Positions 24,532-33,109 of a stretch of DNA of 41,176 nucleotides are shown piece after piece. The position numbers and the translations under genes were made by a program. Each line of letters begins with the position of its first letter. Position 1 is the first letter of the stretch. The stretch covers positions 1-41,176 of the forward strand of contig CANRLM010000013.1 in the NCBI GenBank assembly GCA_947631435.1, in the 5' to 3' direction. The stretch comes from an uncultured Akkermansia sp. (GTDB lineage: Bacteria > Verrucomicrobiota > Verrucomicrobiia > Verrucomicrobiales > Akkermansiaceae). The notes beneath the pieces were generated by a model. That model ran no database searches and was not told the DNA's origin. It was given only the letters and a program-made list of their open reading frames with translations.

Positions 24532-25527
24532 TCAGATGTAGCGTTTGATGCGGAAGATCACCAGCGGCAGAACGGCAGAGCTCACCATGAGCACCAGCGA
24601 GAGCCAGAAGCCCCACACCGTATCCAGGAAGGGCATATACTTGTAATTCATGCCAAAAATGCTCGCCACAAGCGTGGGCGGCAGGAAGACGATAGAAGTG
24701 ATCGTGAAGACCTTCACGATGTCATTCTGCTCAATGTTAATAAGACCAAGCACTGCATCGAGCATAAAGTTGATCTTGTTGGAAAGGAAGGAAGCGTACT
24801 CCGCAAGAGAATTCACGTCTCTTGATACCGGGCGCAACGGCACATACAAACTCTCGTGGGGACCTGTACAGCTCTCCTCATTCCCGGCAAAGGTGATCAT
24901 GCGCAGCAGGTTCACAAGGGCATCCCGCTGCCGGGTGATGAGGTCTCCCACACGACCCAACTCCTCCAGCACATCGCGCAAATCGTCGGTGTCCGGGTCA
25001 TCCCTCTTTTCACCACGCCGTGTGGCATGGTGTTTGCCAAACACTTTTTTTGAGAGAGCATCCAGCACCGTGCCGAAGCGCTCCAGAACATCGGCCTGGC
25101 GATCCACCAGAGTTTCCAGCAGACCGATGAAAACGAGATCCCTGCTCGTCTCCTGCATGCGCAGCAGGGCGTGCGAGAAAACGCGGAAGGAGTACGAATC
25201 TGTGTGACGAATCGTGACAAGAACACTTCGTTTGAGGATAAAGGTAATCTCAGCAATCGTCGGTTCATCCGTCTCCACACGGGAGAGGAGCGTCGTCGTC
25301 ATAAAACGGGCGCCGTCTTCACAATACAACCGACTCGTCGCCTCAATCTCACGCATCTCGTCCTTCGTAGGCATTTCCACCCCGCACAGCTGCTCTGCAA
25401 AAGCCAGCTCCTGAGCATCCGGGGTGAGCAGATCAATCCAAAAGATAGCCGCCTCGCGGTTCACAGGCTCATCCAGCCCCACCGTGCGCGTGATCCCTTG
25501 CTCGGACTGTGTGTAAATGCGTATCAT
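24532..25527 (-). CDS. corA: CorA-family magnesium/divalent cation transporter
   Basis: The 331-residue inner-membrane protein forms a pentameric Mg2+ channel. A cytoplasmic alpha/beta domain and long helices (to about 270) precede two membrane segments (about 272-291 and 305-326). The signature GMN is intact at 292-294 in SIFGMNYKYMPF. ATG 25527 aligns with E. coli CorA. A GTG at 25575 in the same frame lies eleven bases after the -10 box and would give 347 residues, so a leaderless longer form cannot be excluded. It heads the corA-argB-nadK run. Confidence 0.9.
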   Translation of the reverse strand: MIRIYTQSEQGITRTVGLDEPVNREAAIFWIDLLTPDAQELAFAEQLCGVEMPTKDEMREIEATSRLYCEDGARFMTTTLLSRVETDEPTIAEITFILKRSVLVTIRHTDSYSFRVFSHALLRMQETSRDLVFIGLLETLVDRQADVLERFGTVLDALSKKVFGKHHATRRGEKRDDPDTDDLRDVLEELGRVGDLITRQRDALVNLLRMITFAGNEESCTGPHESLYVPLRPVSRDVNSLAEYASFLSNKINFMLDAVLGLINIEQNDIVKVFTITSIVFLPPTLVASIFGMNYKYMPFLDTVWGFWLSLVLMVSSAVLPLVIFRIKRYI

Positions 25528-25586
25528 GGATCCAGGAAGCTCAGGGGTGGTAGCATTACTGACCCATTGCGCCACAGCGCGTGCGC

Positions 25587-25615
25587 AGTTTAGCGCATTT
25601 TCCGCTCAAAAGCAA
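25587..25615 (-). promoter_or_regulatory. corA-argB-nadK promoter
   Basis: On the minus strand TTGCTT (25615-25610), 17 bp, TAAACT (25592-25587). Confidence 0.55.
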
Positions 25616-25676
25616 GCCCCATTCGTACGCGGACGTGAGAAAAATGCAGCGCTCTGACACCCGGACCCCGGAAGCA

Positions 25677-26438
25677 TCAACGCGCATAGGTCCGGCAGCG
25701 GTTCAACCATCCGGGCAGCCAGCGACGCTCGCCCCTTGCCGCCGGAGAGTTTGCTACGCGTCGCGTAAGCACCACCCCGGCAGCACGACCGAATTCCGCA
25801 GCGGCTGCAGCTCCGACCGGTGTACCACGCATTTCCTCCAGGACCTGCAGCAATCCCCAGCCGCAGCCGTTGTAACGCTCTTCCTTCTTCAGCCCTTCGC
25901 CTTTGAAATTCACGTAATCCACGAGGCAGTACAGTCCTTGAGCTGTGGCAGCAAGAGCATTGTAGCGGGCCTGCACGAGCTGGGGATTGCGCGAAGCGCG
26001 CAGCAGCCCCGGCAGGGAGGAGCGGGAACGAGCCACCAGAAACTGTATCTGCAGGTCAATGTGAGAGGCAAGCCATCGGCGCATCCGCTGCGCCAGTCCG
26101 GATTGATCCGCTGAAAAAACAGTACGATTGGGCCAGGGCGCAGGCCCACGGAAAAACTCCGGCACCGTCACTCCCTGCGACGCAGCGAAAGCCATGAGCT
26201 TTGGGAAACTCTCGTCAAACGCCTCACGATGGCCCGCGGGATACCAGATAAAATGTCCGATACCCAGCGAGGGGAAACTTTCTCCTGCGTTCCAGCTCAC
26301 CAGCCCCTGTACACTGCCCGCGCATTCATTTTGCCACACTCGCTTCCCGATGCTATCGTACACCCCTTGTCCTGCTGCCCAAGGGGCAAGAATAAGCAAC
26401 CAGGAAATGAGCGTTAATAGTGAACAGGAGCATCTCAT
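25677..26438 (-). CDS. Secreted protein, possibly lysozyme-like
   Basis: The 253-residue product has a signal peptide (CSLLTLISWLLILAPWAAGQ; cleavage near AAG|QG). The mature start reads GKRVWQNECAGSVQGLVSWN and then FPSLGIGHFIWYPAG, a pattern I recall from a widespread uncharacterised exported family. The glutamate in WQNE followed by a Ser/Thr-rich strand recalls lysozyme-like glycosidases, so peptidoglycan cleavage is possible but unproven. YNGCGWGLLQVLEEM lies near the C-terminus. Two earlier in-frame ATGs exist (26447 and 26480); 26438 has GGAGG just upstream, though close. It follows xerC by 62 bases. Confidence 0.6.
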   Translation of the reverse strand: MRCSCSLLTLISWLLILAPWAAGQGVYDSIGKRVWQNECAGSVQGLVSWNAGESFPSLGIGHFIWYPAGHREAFDESFPKLMAFAASQGVTVPEFFRGPAPWPNRTVFSADQSGLAQRMRRWLASHIDLQIQFLVARSRSSLPGLLRASRNPQLVQARYNALAATAQGLYCLVDYVNFKGEGLKKEERYNGCGWGLLQVLEEMRGTPVGAAAAAEFGRAAGVVLTRRVANSPAARGERRWLPGWLNRCRTYAR

Positions 26439-26485
26439 GCCCTCCATTCTACCGCGCTGGTCGCAGCGTGGCAACCCCATTCAGG

Positions 26486-26515
26486 GGGCAAACGCATTTC
26501 CTAGTGCGTTTGCCC
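26486..26515. repeat. GGCAAACGCA hairpin overlapping the xerC stop codon
   Basis: GGCAAACGCA (26487-26496) and TGCGTTTGCC (26505-26514) form a perfect stem extended by one G-C pair. The xerC stop codon lies in the loop. There is no U-tract. The same arms occur at 38894-38921 and at the ends of larger repeats. Confidence 0.7.
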
Positions 26516-27445
26516 GGACCGGCGCCGAATTTGTGCACGCGGATGAGCGCTACGATACACCGCTTTCATACGCGATTTAGTAACGTGCGTATAGATTTGC
26601 GTGGTGGAGAGGGAAGCATGACCTAGGAGCTCCTGCACGGCTCGCAGATCTGCGCCGGCATCCAGCAGGTGTGTGGCAAAAGTGTGGCGCAGTTTATGGG
26701 GAGAAATGTGGACAGGAATATCTGAATAACGCAAGTATTTTTCCAACATCAGCTGGATAGAACGCCCGGTAAGGCGTCTTCCCAGGCGACTGATGAAAAG
26801 GGGAGATGTACCGCTCACGCCGGCCATCTCACGGTAGCGTCGAATTGCCGCACGGGCATAATCTCCCACAGGCACGAGGCGCACCTTGCGTCCCTTGCCC
26901 ACAACACGCAAGCATTCCTCATCGTCCTGAATGGCATTGGCATTCAGACTCACGAGCTCGCTGAGGCGCACTCCACAGGAGTAAAAGAGTTCCAGAATGG
27001 CGGCATCGCGATACGGCAGCCAGGGTGGGCATTTCTTATCCAGAGGTATGCGCAGGGGGATGGAGAGCAACTCTTCCATCTGTCGTAAATTTAGATGCAC
27101 CGGCAGAGGGTGACTGGCCTTCGGCAGGGAGACCTCTGCCAATGGGCTTACCGCCACTTCTCCGAACCGCACGAGGTAATTGTAAAACGAGCGCAAAGCG
27201 GCGAAACGCAAGCGAATCGTGGAGGATTTCAACTGATCCTCCATCGCCTTGTAGAGCCACGCCCGAAAATCCTCGGCGTTGCACTCAGTCCACCCCGGGA
27301 AACGATTACCCATCCACTCACGGAACTGACGCAACGAGCGCTCATAGGCTGAAAGAGTGAGGCGCGAGGCGCTTCGTTCCGCCATCATGTAGCGTATGAA
27401 ACGAACAACCGCGGTATCCTCCTCCGTTTTCCTCCGAACAGTCAT
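26501..27445 (-). CDS. Tyrosine recombinase XerC/XerD family
   Basis: The 314-residue site-specific recombinase has an N-terminal SAM-like domain (about 8-95) and a catalytic domain with all active residues: Arg160 in SCGVRLSEL, Lys184 in VGKGRKVRLVP, His250 and Arg253 in HKLRHTFATHLL, His276 in LLGHASLSTTQ and the nucleophile Tyr285 in IYTHV. Length fits the chromosomal XerC/XerD that resolve chromosome dimers at dif, and the rho/yebC neighbourhood favours a housekeeping role over an integrase, but XerC and XerD cannot be told apart here. ATG 27445 starts on conserved sequence. rho ends 34 bases upstream. Confidence 0.88.
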   Translation of the reverse strand: MTVRRKTEEDTAVVRFIRYMMAERSASRLTLSAYERSLRQFREWMGNRFPGWTECNAEDFRAWLYKAMEDQLKSSTIRLRFAALRSFYNYLVRFGEVAVSPLAEVSLPKASHPLPVHLNLRQMEELLSIPLRIPLDKKCPPWLPYRDAAILELFYSCGVRLSELVSLNANAIQDDEECLRVVGKGRKVRLVPVGDYARAAIRRYREMAGVSGTSPLFISRLGRRLTGRSIQLMLEKYLRYSDIPVHISPHKLRHTFATHLLDAGADLRAVQELLGHASLSTTQIYTHVTKSRMKAVYRSAHPRAQIRRRSGQTH

Positions 27446-27479
27446 GAGCAGAAGGATAAATGGCGTGGCATGCAAAAAC

Positions 27480-28883
27480 TCAGCGAGCCTTAAGACTAAT
27501 GAGCATCTGCGAGTTGTTCGGAGCGCGCTTCATTAAGGAGAGGAGCCGTTCCATCGCCTCCGGGGGCTTGTGCCCCGCCAATGCACGGCGGATCAGGCGG
27601 ATTTTCTCAAGCATCCAGTCCGGCAGAATCAGCTCTTCACGACGCGTGCCACTCTTCAAAATATCTACCGCGGGGTAAATATACATTTCTGCGATACGGC
27701 GATTGAGTACAAGCTCCATATTGCCCGTACCCTTGAACTCCTGAAAAATGAGCTCATCCATGCGACTGTTGGTCTCAATGAGAGCCGTGGCGAGGATGGT
27801 CAGAGAACCGGCCTGACGAGTATTACGCGCCGCTGCAAAGAGGCGGCGAGGCATCTCAAGCGCCCGGGCATCGATGCCGCCGGACATGGTTCGCCCGCTG
27901 CCTTTGTCCGCGTTGTTATAAGCGCGGGCGAGGCGTGTGATGGAGTCCAAGACGATGAGCACGTGGCGTCCTGCCTCCACGAGGCGCTTGGCACGAGTGA
28001 CGCACATTTCCGCCATCCGACAGTGGTCATGCACACCGCTGTCATTGCTGGAGGCGTAGATCTCCGCCCCGGGGAGAGCCCGGCGAAATTCCGTCACCTC
28101 CTCCGGACGCTCATCCACCAGCAGCACCAGTAGCGTGATCTCGCCCTTGTACTTCTCCAGGACAGCCTCGGAGATATGCATCAGAAGAGTGGTTTTACCC
28201 GTACGCGGCGGCGCGACGATAAGCCCGCGCTGCCCGCGAGCGACGGGCGCCACCATGTCAAGAGTGCGGGTAGTGTAACGTTCCGGTACTGTTTCAAAGC
28301 TGATACGCTCGTTGGGGTTCACTGCTTTGAGGTCATCAAAGTGAGGGTTACGCGCCGCTTCCTCCGGGAGCTGCCCATTCACCTCCGTTATGGAGATAAG
28401 CTGGTGGCCCCGCTCGTACTTCTGCGCCATGCCTCGCACCTGCACAAAGGGACGCAGATGGTAGCGAGAGATGAGATCTGCCGGCACATAGACAGCCTCC
28501 GTGGAGGGCGCCCAGTTGTTCTCCGGCACGCGAATAAAGCCAAAGCCTTTGCTGGTAAGCTCCAGGAGTCCCACAAGCTCCGTGGGTTCTCCGACCGGGA
28601 CGTAGGCGCGCGACGGGGCTGTCTCCTCGTAAGAGTTGGAACGGGCGGGTCTGGGGCCGCCGCTGCGAGGAGATGAGGGATTCTGACGCCGGTGAAACAC
28701 GCGCTGGTGGCGCGAAGTATTATTGCCCTGTCGTTGGGGACGAGCATCGCGGAAGCGTCCGTTGCTGCGATGAGGTCTCTCCGCGCGGAACGGCTTTCGA
28801 ATTTCCCCCTCATCCATGATTTGGATACAGGGAGACTGCGACGCATCACCCCCGGGTTGTGCAGAATCCTCGCTGTTCATCAT
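27480..28883 (-). CDS. rho: Transcription termination factor Rho
   Basis: The 467-residue hexameric RNA helicase ends transcription at unstructured C-rich RNA. The first 95 residues are a basic, Arg/Asn/Gly/Pro-rich extension, probably an extra RNA-binding arm. The cold-shock-like domain has GFGFIRVPENNWAPS. The ATPase has Walker A APPRTGKTT (224-232), Walker B LLVLLVDERPEEV and DSITRLARAYN. The Q-loop/R-loop segment is QEFKGTGNMELVLNRRIAE. All catalytic parts are present. It follows yebC by 46 bases and precedes xerC by 34, so the three may share a transcript. Two ATGs are adjacent at the start. Confidence 0.96.
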   Translation of the reverse strand: MMNSEDSAQPGGDASQSPCIQIMDEGEIRKPFRAERPHRSNGRFRDARPQRQGNNTSRHQRVFHRRQNPSSPRSGGPRPARSNSYEETAPSRAYVPVGEPTELVGLLELTSKGFGFIRVPENNWAPSTEAVYVPADLISRYHLRPFVQVRGMAQKYERGHQLISITEVNGQLPEEAARNPHFDDLKAVNPNERISFETVPERYTTRTLDMVAPVARGQRGLIVAPPRTGKTTLLMHISEAVLEKYKGEITLLVLLVDERPEEVTEFRRALPGAEIYASSNDSGVHDHCRMAEMCVTRAKRLVEAGRHVLIVLDSITRLARAYNNADKGSGRTMSGGIDARALEMPRRLFAAARNTRQAGSLTILATALIETNSRMDELIFQEFKGTGNMELVLNRRIAEMYIYPAVDILKSGTRREELILPDWMLEKIRLIRRALAGHKPPEAMERLLSLMKRAPNNSQMLISLKAR

Positions 28884-28929
28884 ACCCGCACAAGGATTGT
28901 TTTACTCAGGCAAAGACACACGGGACGAA

Positions 28930-29685
28930 TCAGGAGAGTTGCTCCAAAATATCCTCACGAATTTCAAAGTTGGTAAACACATTCATCGTGTCATCGTAAT
29001 CATCCAGCAGTTCGTAGAGCTTCATCACTTTGCGCGCCGTCTCCTCATCGGTGATTTCAGTCGGCGTCTGCGGCACAGAGATGAGCTTGATGCCCGTCAC
29101 ATTTTTGCCCGCCCCCGAAAGCGCCTCAGAGACCGTCTGCATATCCCCGGGAGCGCAAGTGAACACCCATTCTCCTTCGTTCTCTCCACTTTCAAATTCC
29201 TCCGCCCCACAATCCATCGCCAACTCCATGGCGGCATCCTCATCCAGCGTCTCATCCACAATGCGCAATTCACCTTTGCGGTCGAATTGATACGCCACAG
29301 AGCCGGGGGTGCCCATATTACCGCCGTTGCGCGCAAAAATAGTACGTATCTCCGAAGAGCAACGATTGGTGTTATCCGTCGCTACCTCCACAATGATGGC
29401 CGTACCTCCCGGACCGTATCCCTCGTAAGTAACCTCTTGAATAGAAGCACCCTGCAACTCACCAGTCCCCTTCTTCACCGCTCGATCAATATTCTCCTTA
29501 GGCATTGAGACGGCTTTGGCGCCCTCAATAGCCGCCCTCAAACGCGGATTGGTGTCCACATCACCTCCCCCGCTCTTTGCGGCCAGCGTAATTTCGTGCG
29601 AGTAACGCGCAAAGATCTTACCCTTCTTGGCATCGGCTGCTGCCTTGGTGAATTTAATCTTGGACCACTTATTATGACCTGACAT
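28930..29685 (-). CDS. yebC: YebC/PmpR-family protein
   Basis: The 251-residue protein starts MSGHNKWSKIKFTKAAADAK, the family signature, and includes MPKENIDRAVKKGTGE and YEGYGPGGTAIIVEV. Family members act as transcriptional regulators or, as shown for relatives, as translation factors that relieve ribosome stalling. Length is typical. It is the first gene of a probable yebC-rho-xerC run. In many other bacteria yebC sits next to ruvC instead; no ruv genes are here. Confidence 0.93.
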   Translation of the reverse strand: MSGHNKWSKIKFTKAAADAKKGKIFARYSHEITLAAKSGGGDVDTNPRLRAAIEGAKAVSMPKENIDRAVKKGTGELQGASIQEVTYEGYGPGGTAIIVEVATDNTNRCSSEIRTIFARNGGNMGTPGSVAYQFDRKGELRIVDETLDEDAAMELAMDCGAEEFESGENEGEWVFTCAPGDMQTVSEALSGAGKNVTGIKLISVPQTPTEITDEETARKVMKLYELLDDYDDTMNVFTNFEIREDILEQLS

Positions 29686-29859
29686 AGTGACTTTGGTATG
29701 TTGTTGTGAAAAGTTTCGCTTCGACCGTTAACCACCGAGTTCTCTGAAGAGCATCTGGGGGGAAACCGTCCGATTTTCGGATCGTGCGCCCATCGGCCTT
29801 CTGCGGCGAGAAAAGGGAGAGAAAGGAGGAGGAAATGCGGTTCAGACCGGCTTTCAAAG

Positions 29860-29933
<74 letters not shown>

Positions 29934-29952
29934 CAGCTCTGAACCGGGCAGC

Positions 29953-29980
29953 ATTGTACAGCTTTTTTTCCCTTTGACAA
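29953..29980 (-). promoter_or_regulatory. tRNA-Pro promoter
   Basis: On the minus strand TTGTCA (29980-29975), 16 bp with an A-tract, TACAAT (29958-29953). Confidence 0.6.
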
Positions 29981-30058
29981 GCCAAAATTGCGTACCAAAG
30001 CAGTTTTTGTGCCTTCTGCAGAACAAAACACGCTGCGCAGATTCCCTTGCAACGCGGC

Positions 30059-31357
30059 TCAGCGCCGCATCATAGACTCCACGTCTGCCGCCTCCAACGG
30101 AGCGTCAGGAATGAGATCTTCCACGCCACCGTCCTCCCGGATGAGTACGTCCGTCTCAATGCGCACGCCGATGCCTTCCTCAGGAATGTAGATGCCGGGC
30201 TCAATCGTCCATATCTGCCCGGGAGCAAAGACCGGGTCAGCAGGGGTGACATCGTGCACATCAATCCCCAGGGAGTGAGAAGTGCCGTGCATATAGTAGC
30301 GGCGCACACATGAGGGATCAACGGGCTCGGCATCCACCTGCTCACGAGTAACGAGGCCCAATTCGACAAGCTGCTCGGCCATAAATCGACGTACGCGGCG
30401 TTCATAATCCATCTTGCCCACACCCGGAAGCATGATCTGCGCCGCATAGCGATGCACTGCCAGCACGGCATCATACACTGCCCTCTGCCGGGGCGTATAT
30501 TTCCCATTAACAGGGATAGTGCGGCTCATATCCCCCGCGTAGCCGCCGTACTCGGCCCCCACGTCAAAGAGTATGAGATCGCCATCCCGGCACGCCTTGT
30601 GGTTGGAAATGTAGTGCAACACGCAGGTATCTGCCCCGGAAGCAATGATAGGCAGGAAAGAGAACCCTCGCGAGCGACGACGGATGTATTCTGCACTCAG
30701 CAATCCTTCCATCTCCCACTCGCCCATGCCGGGCCGAATCTGCGGCAGAATGGCGGCAAAGCCCTGCCCCGTGGTGCGGCAAGCCTCTCGCACCTGAGCA
30801 ATCTCTTCTGTACTCTTCACAAAACGCAATCCGGATAACACGGGGGAGAGACTCTGCGCAGGCATCTCCGGATAGGAAGCCCGCAAGGCTGAGGCAAAAC
30901 GATCATTACGTGTTTGCACCGGGGTGTAGCGACGCGGATGCTCATCGAGTTCCAGATAGACCCGACGGGCGTGGCTCATGCACTCTGCCAGCAGGGAGGC
31001 GTACTCCGCAGTCCAACGCACATCCGCAATGCCGGAGATTTGCGCAGCCTCCTCCTGCGTGAGCCGAGCGCCTTCCCAAATAACGATTCGCTCGTTTGTT
31101 TCGCGCAGCAGCAGGATATCCTCGTGCTCCCCATTTTTTCCAACCTGCATCAGCAATACGGTTTCCTCCTGATCGATACCGGTAAGGTAAAAAAGATCGG
31201 CGTTCTGGTGGTGTGCCATGGTACCATCCGCATTGGTGGGAAACACATCATTGGCATGAATCACCACCAAACTCTGCTCCGGCAGCAGAGCCGCGAGTCG
31301 ATCTCGCGAATTACGGTAAAAATCAGCGGGTATCGGGGTGTAACGCAGTGTTTTCAT
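30059..31357 (-). CDS. pepP: Xaa-Pro aminopeptidase (aminopeptidase P)
   Basis: The 432-residue metalloprotease removes N-terminal residues that precede proline. An N-terminal creatinase-like domain (1-170) leads into the pita-bread catalytic domain. Metal ligands are Asp265 and Asp276 in LFDVGAEYGGYAGDMSRT, His361 in MHGTSHSLGIDVHD, Glu386 in TIEPGIYI and Glu401 in RIETDVLI. His357 and His368 fit the proton-shuttle positions. The start is placed at MKTLRYTPIP, aligned with E. coli PepP; the upstream in-frame sequence runs through the promoter. It is monocistronic with its own promoter at 31386-31414. Confidence 0.94.
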   Translation of the reverse strand: MKTLRYTPIPADFYRNSRDRLAALLPEQSLVVIHANDVFPTNADGTMAHHQNADLFYLTGIDQEETVLLMQVGKNGEHEDILLLRETNERIVIWEGARLTQEEAAQISGIADVRWTAEYASLLAECMSHARRVYLELDEHPRRYTPVQTRNDRFASALRASYPEMPAQSLSPVLSGLRFVKSTEEIAQVREACRTTGQGFAAILPQIRPGMGEWEMEGLLSAEYIRRRSRGFSFLPIIASGADTCVLHYISNHKACRDGDLILFDVGAEYGGYAGDMSRTIPVNGKYTPRQRAVYDAVLAVHRYAAQIMLPGVGKMDYERRVRRFMAEQLVELGLVTREQVDAEPVDPSCVRRYYMHGTSHSLGIDVHDVTPADPVFAPGQIWTIEPGIYIPEEGIGVRIETDVLIREDGGVEDLIPDAPLEAADVESMMRR

Positions 31358-31385
31358 GGTCAGGTTGCAAAAATGGATCGCCGAA

Positions 31386-31414
31386 AGTATAGCGCGAACA
31401 GCCCCCCCGTTCAA
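31386..31414 (-). promoter_or_regulatory. pepP promoter
   Basis: On the minus strand TTGAAC (31414-31409), 17 bp, TATACT (31391-31386). Confidence 0.65.
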
Positions 31415-31466
31415 CACCTATTGCGCACCCGCGACACAAAAAACGCTGCAACGTCTAAAATTTGTC

Positions 31467-31494
31467 TTTACAAACGATCTCATACGGGTATAAT
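31467..31494 (+). promoter_or_regulatory. rpmJ promoter
   Basis: TTTACA (31467-31472), 16 bp, perfect TATAAT (31489-31494). The leader of about 57 bases contains a weak stem, AGCCC/GGGC, that could serve autoregulation. Confidence 0.65.
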
Positions 31495-31557
31495 GCGCGC
31501 CCTGAAAAGACAGGAGCCCTTGACGAACGGGCGCTAACCCTAACAGACACGAGTATC

Positions 31558-31722
31558 ATGAAAGTTCTTTCTTCGCTTGCTTCAATGAAGCGCCGCCACG
31601 CTGACTGCCAGATCGTGAAGCGTAAGGGTACCCTCTACGTCATCTGCAAGAGCAATCCTAAGTTTAAGGCCCGCCAGGGAGCTACTGCCGGCACTCGCCT
31701 CAGTAAGAAAGGTGTGAAGTAA
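31558..31722 (+). CDS. rpmJ: Ribosomal protein bL36, zinc-free (YkgO-like) type
   Basis: The 54-residue large-subunit protein starts [20 protein letters not shown] and contains [18 protein letters not shown]. The zinc-binding form has CxxC near residue 11 and C/H further on; here CxxC is replaced by HADC and only two Cys remain, as in the zinc-independent E. coli paralogue YkgO. In organisms with both forms the zinc-free one replaces the other under zinc shortage; here whether it is the only copy is unknown. A 13-residue basic tail ([13 protein letters not shown]) extends beyond the usual end. Own promoter and terminator. Confidence 0.92.
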   Translation: MKVLSSLASMKRRHADCQIVKRKGTLYVICKSNPKFKARQGATAGTRLSKKGVK

Positions 31723-31791
31723 CGCGCACGCCAGTTGGTGGACTTTCGGTCCCCGCTCTGCTCGCAGCTTTTCCATCCCCATTTTGCAGGA

Positions 31792-31820
31792 GGTCGGTGC
31801 CCGGAACACCGGCCTTTTTA
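31792..31820 (+). terminator. Rho-independent terminator of rpmJ
   Basis: GGTCGGTG (31792-31799) pairs with CACCGGCC (31807-31814) with one wobble, followed by five T. Confidence 0.8.
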
Positions 31821-31845
31821 CTTTCCTGCCTCACTTGTTTCCTCT

Positions 31846-32997
31846 ATGCAACCCCACATTGACAGCAAGAATTATTCACTCGGCGACTTCTGCTTCAGTA
31901 GTGGCGAAGTAGTTCCGGACAGCCGCCTTGCGTATGAAACGTATGGCTCTCTGAGGGGACGTGGGGAGAACGCCCTTCTTTTGCTGCACGCGCTTACCGG
32001 CAGCCACCACGCGTTCGGAGTGAACCCGGATTTGCCGGAAGCCGGCAACTTCTGGCAACCGGAGAATTTCAATGGCTGGTGGGAAGGCATGATCGGTCCG
32101 GGTAAACCGCTGGACACGAATAAATACTTCATCGTCTGCATCAACTACCTGGGCAGCTGCTACGGCAGCACAGGGCCTGCCTCCCCCGCGCCGGATGGCT
32201 CCCCCTGGGGTAGCCGTTTCCCCATGGTCACGGCGGCGGACCAGGCGCACGCGCAGGCTCGGCTCTTGCAATCTCTGGGCATTGAACGCTTCACCATCGT
32301 GGGACCGAGCATGGGCGGCCTGGTGGGGCTGGTTCTGGCGGCTCTTTACCCGGAGCGCGTCCGCGGCATGGTACTCATCGGCGCCGGTTACAAACCCCTT
32401 GTTGAGCAAAAGCTCTCCGCTTTTGAGCAAACCCTCGCCATTGAACTGGACCCCCGTTTTCACCGGGGTCTCTACCCTCTGGACGATCCGCCCAAGGATG
32501 GTCTGGCTCTCGCACGCATCATCTGCCACAAGCTCTTTGTGAACCAGACAGGATTGACCAAACGCGCCGGAAAAGGAGGTGTACGCCCCGTGAACGGTAA
32601 CTTCCCGGCCTGGTATCGTCCTCAAACCAGCATGGAGAGTTACATGCTTCATCAGGGCACCAAATTCTCCCTGCGCTTTGATGCTAACGCATACATCCGT
32701 ATCATACACATGTGGACAGACTACGACTTGCAGCGACAAGCCGGGGCAAACTCCCTCAAAGAGGTCTTCTCCCGCTATGCGCAAGCCGGCATCCCCTTCC
32801 TTCTCTTCTCCATCAACACGGACAGCTGTTTCTCCCCTCGCACTGTGGAATCTCTGCACCGCCACCTTCAGCGCAATGGTGTGGACTCCCGCCACGTGCG
32901 CGTGCGCTCCACCAAGGGGCACGATTCCTTCCTGCTGGAGCCGGTCCTCTACGAACAACAGTTGGTGGAATTCCTGGGCAGAGTGACGCGCGGTTAA
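31846..32997 (+). CDS. metX: Homoserine O-acyltransferase (acetyltransferase type)
   Basis: The 383-residue alpha/beta-hydrolase activates homoserine by acetylation for methionine synthesis. The catalytic triad is Ser155 in VGPSMGGLVGL, Asp326 in NTDSCFSP and His359 in TKGHDSFLLEP. LLLHALTGSHH provides the oxyanion region. The elbow reads GPSMGG where most MetX have GGSMGG, a small deviation. The start is placed at MQPHIDSKNYSLG. The gene begins 25 bases after the rpmJ terminator and no promoter fits in that gap, so it may depend on readthrough. Acetyl rather than succinyl donor is the default inference. No metY or metB neighbour. Confidence 0.9.
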   Translation: MQPHIDSKNYSLGDFCFSSGEVVPDSRLAYETYGSLRGRGENALLLLHALTGSHHAFGVNPDLPEAGNFWQPENFNGWWEGMIGPGKPLDTNKYFIVCINYLGSCYGSTGPASPAPDGSPWGSRFPMVTAADQAHAQARLLQSLGIERFTIVGPSMGGLVGLVLAALYPERVRGMVLIGAGYKPLVEQKLSAFEQTLAIELDPRFHRGLYPLDDPPKDGLALARIICHKLFVNQTGLTKRAGKGGVRPVNGNFPAWYRPQTSMESYMLHQGTKFSLRFDANAYIRIIHMWTDYDLQRQAGANSLKEVFSRYAQAGIPFLLFSINTDSCFSPRTVESLHRHLQRNGVDSRHVRVRSTKGHDSFLLEPVLYEQQLVEFLGRVTRG

Positions 32998-33030
32998 ATT
33001 TTCCGCATCCGTGCGTGCGAAAATAATTTT
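32998..33030 (+). terminator. Weak terminator after metX
   Basis: ATTTTC-C-GCA (32998-33007) pairs with TGCGAAAAT (33016-33024) with one bulged base, followed by AATTTT. The U-tract is poor. Confidence 0.4.
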
Positions 33031-33053
33031 CTGGCGCCGCAGCATTTTCTTCC

Positions 33054-33082
33054 TTGCATTAGGGGGGGCCACGTGGTAAAAC
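33054..33082 (+). promoter_or_regulatory. Pseudopilin gene promoter
   Basis: TTGCAT (33054-33059), 17 bp with a G-tract, TAAAAC (33077-33082). Confidence 0.5.
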
Positions 33083-33109
33083 AGGTTTTGAAATTCCATA
33101 CACCTCTCT

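Noticed and set aside
26486..26515. Hairpin at the xerC stop as a terminator or dif-like site
   Set aside because: There is no U-tract, and the arms do not resemble Xer half-sites; the same arms occur elsewhere as part of the repeat family.
31821..31845. SAM-responsive riboswitch before metX
   Set aside because: Only 25 bases separate the rpmJ terminator from the metX start, too short for any known SAM riboswitch.
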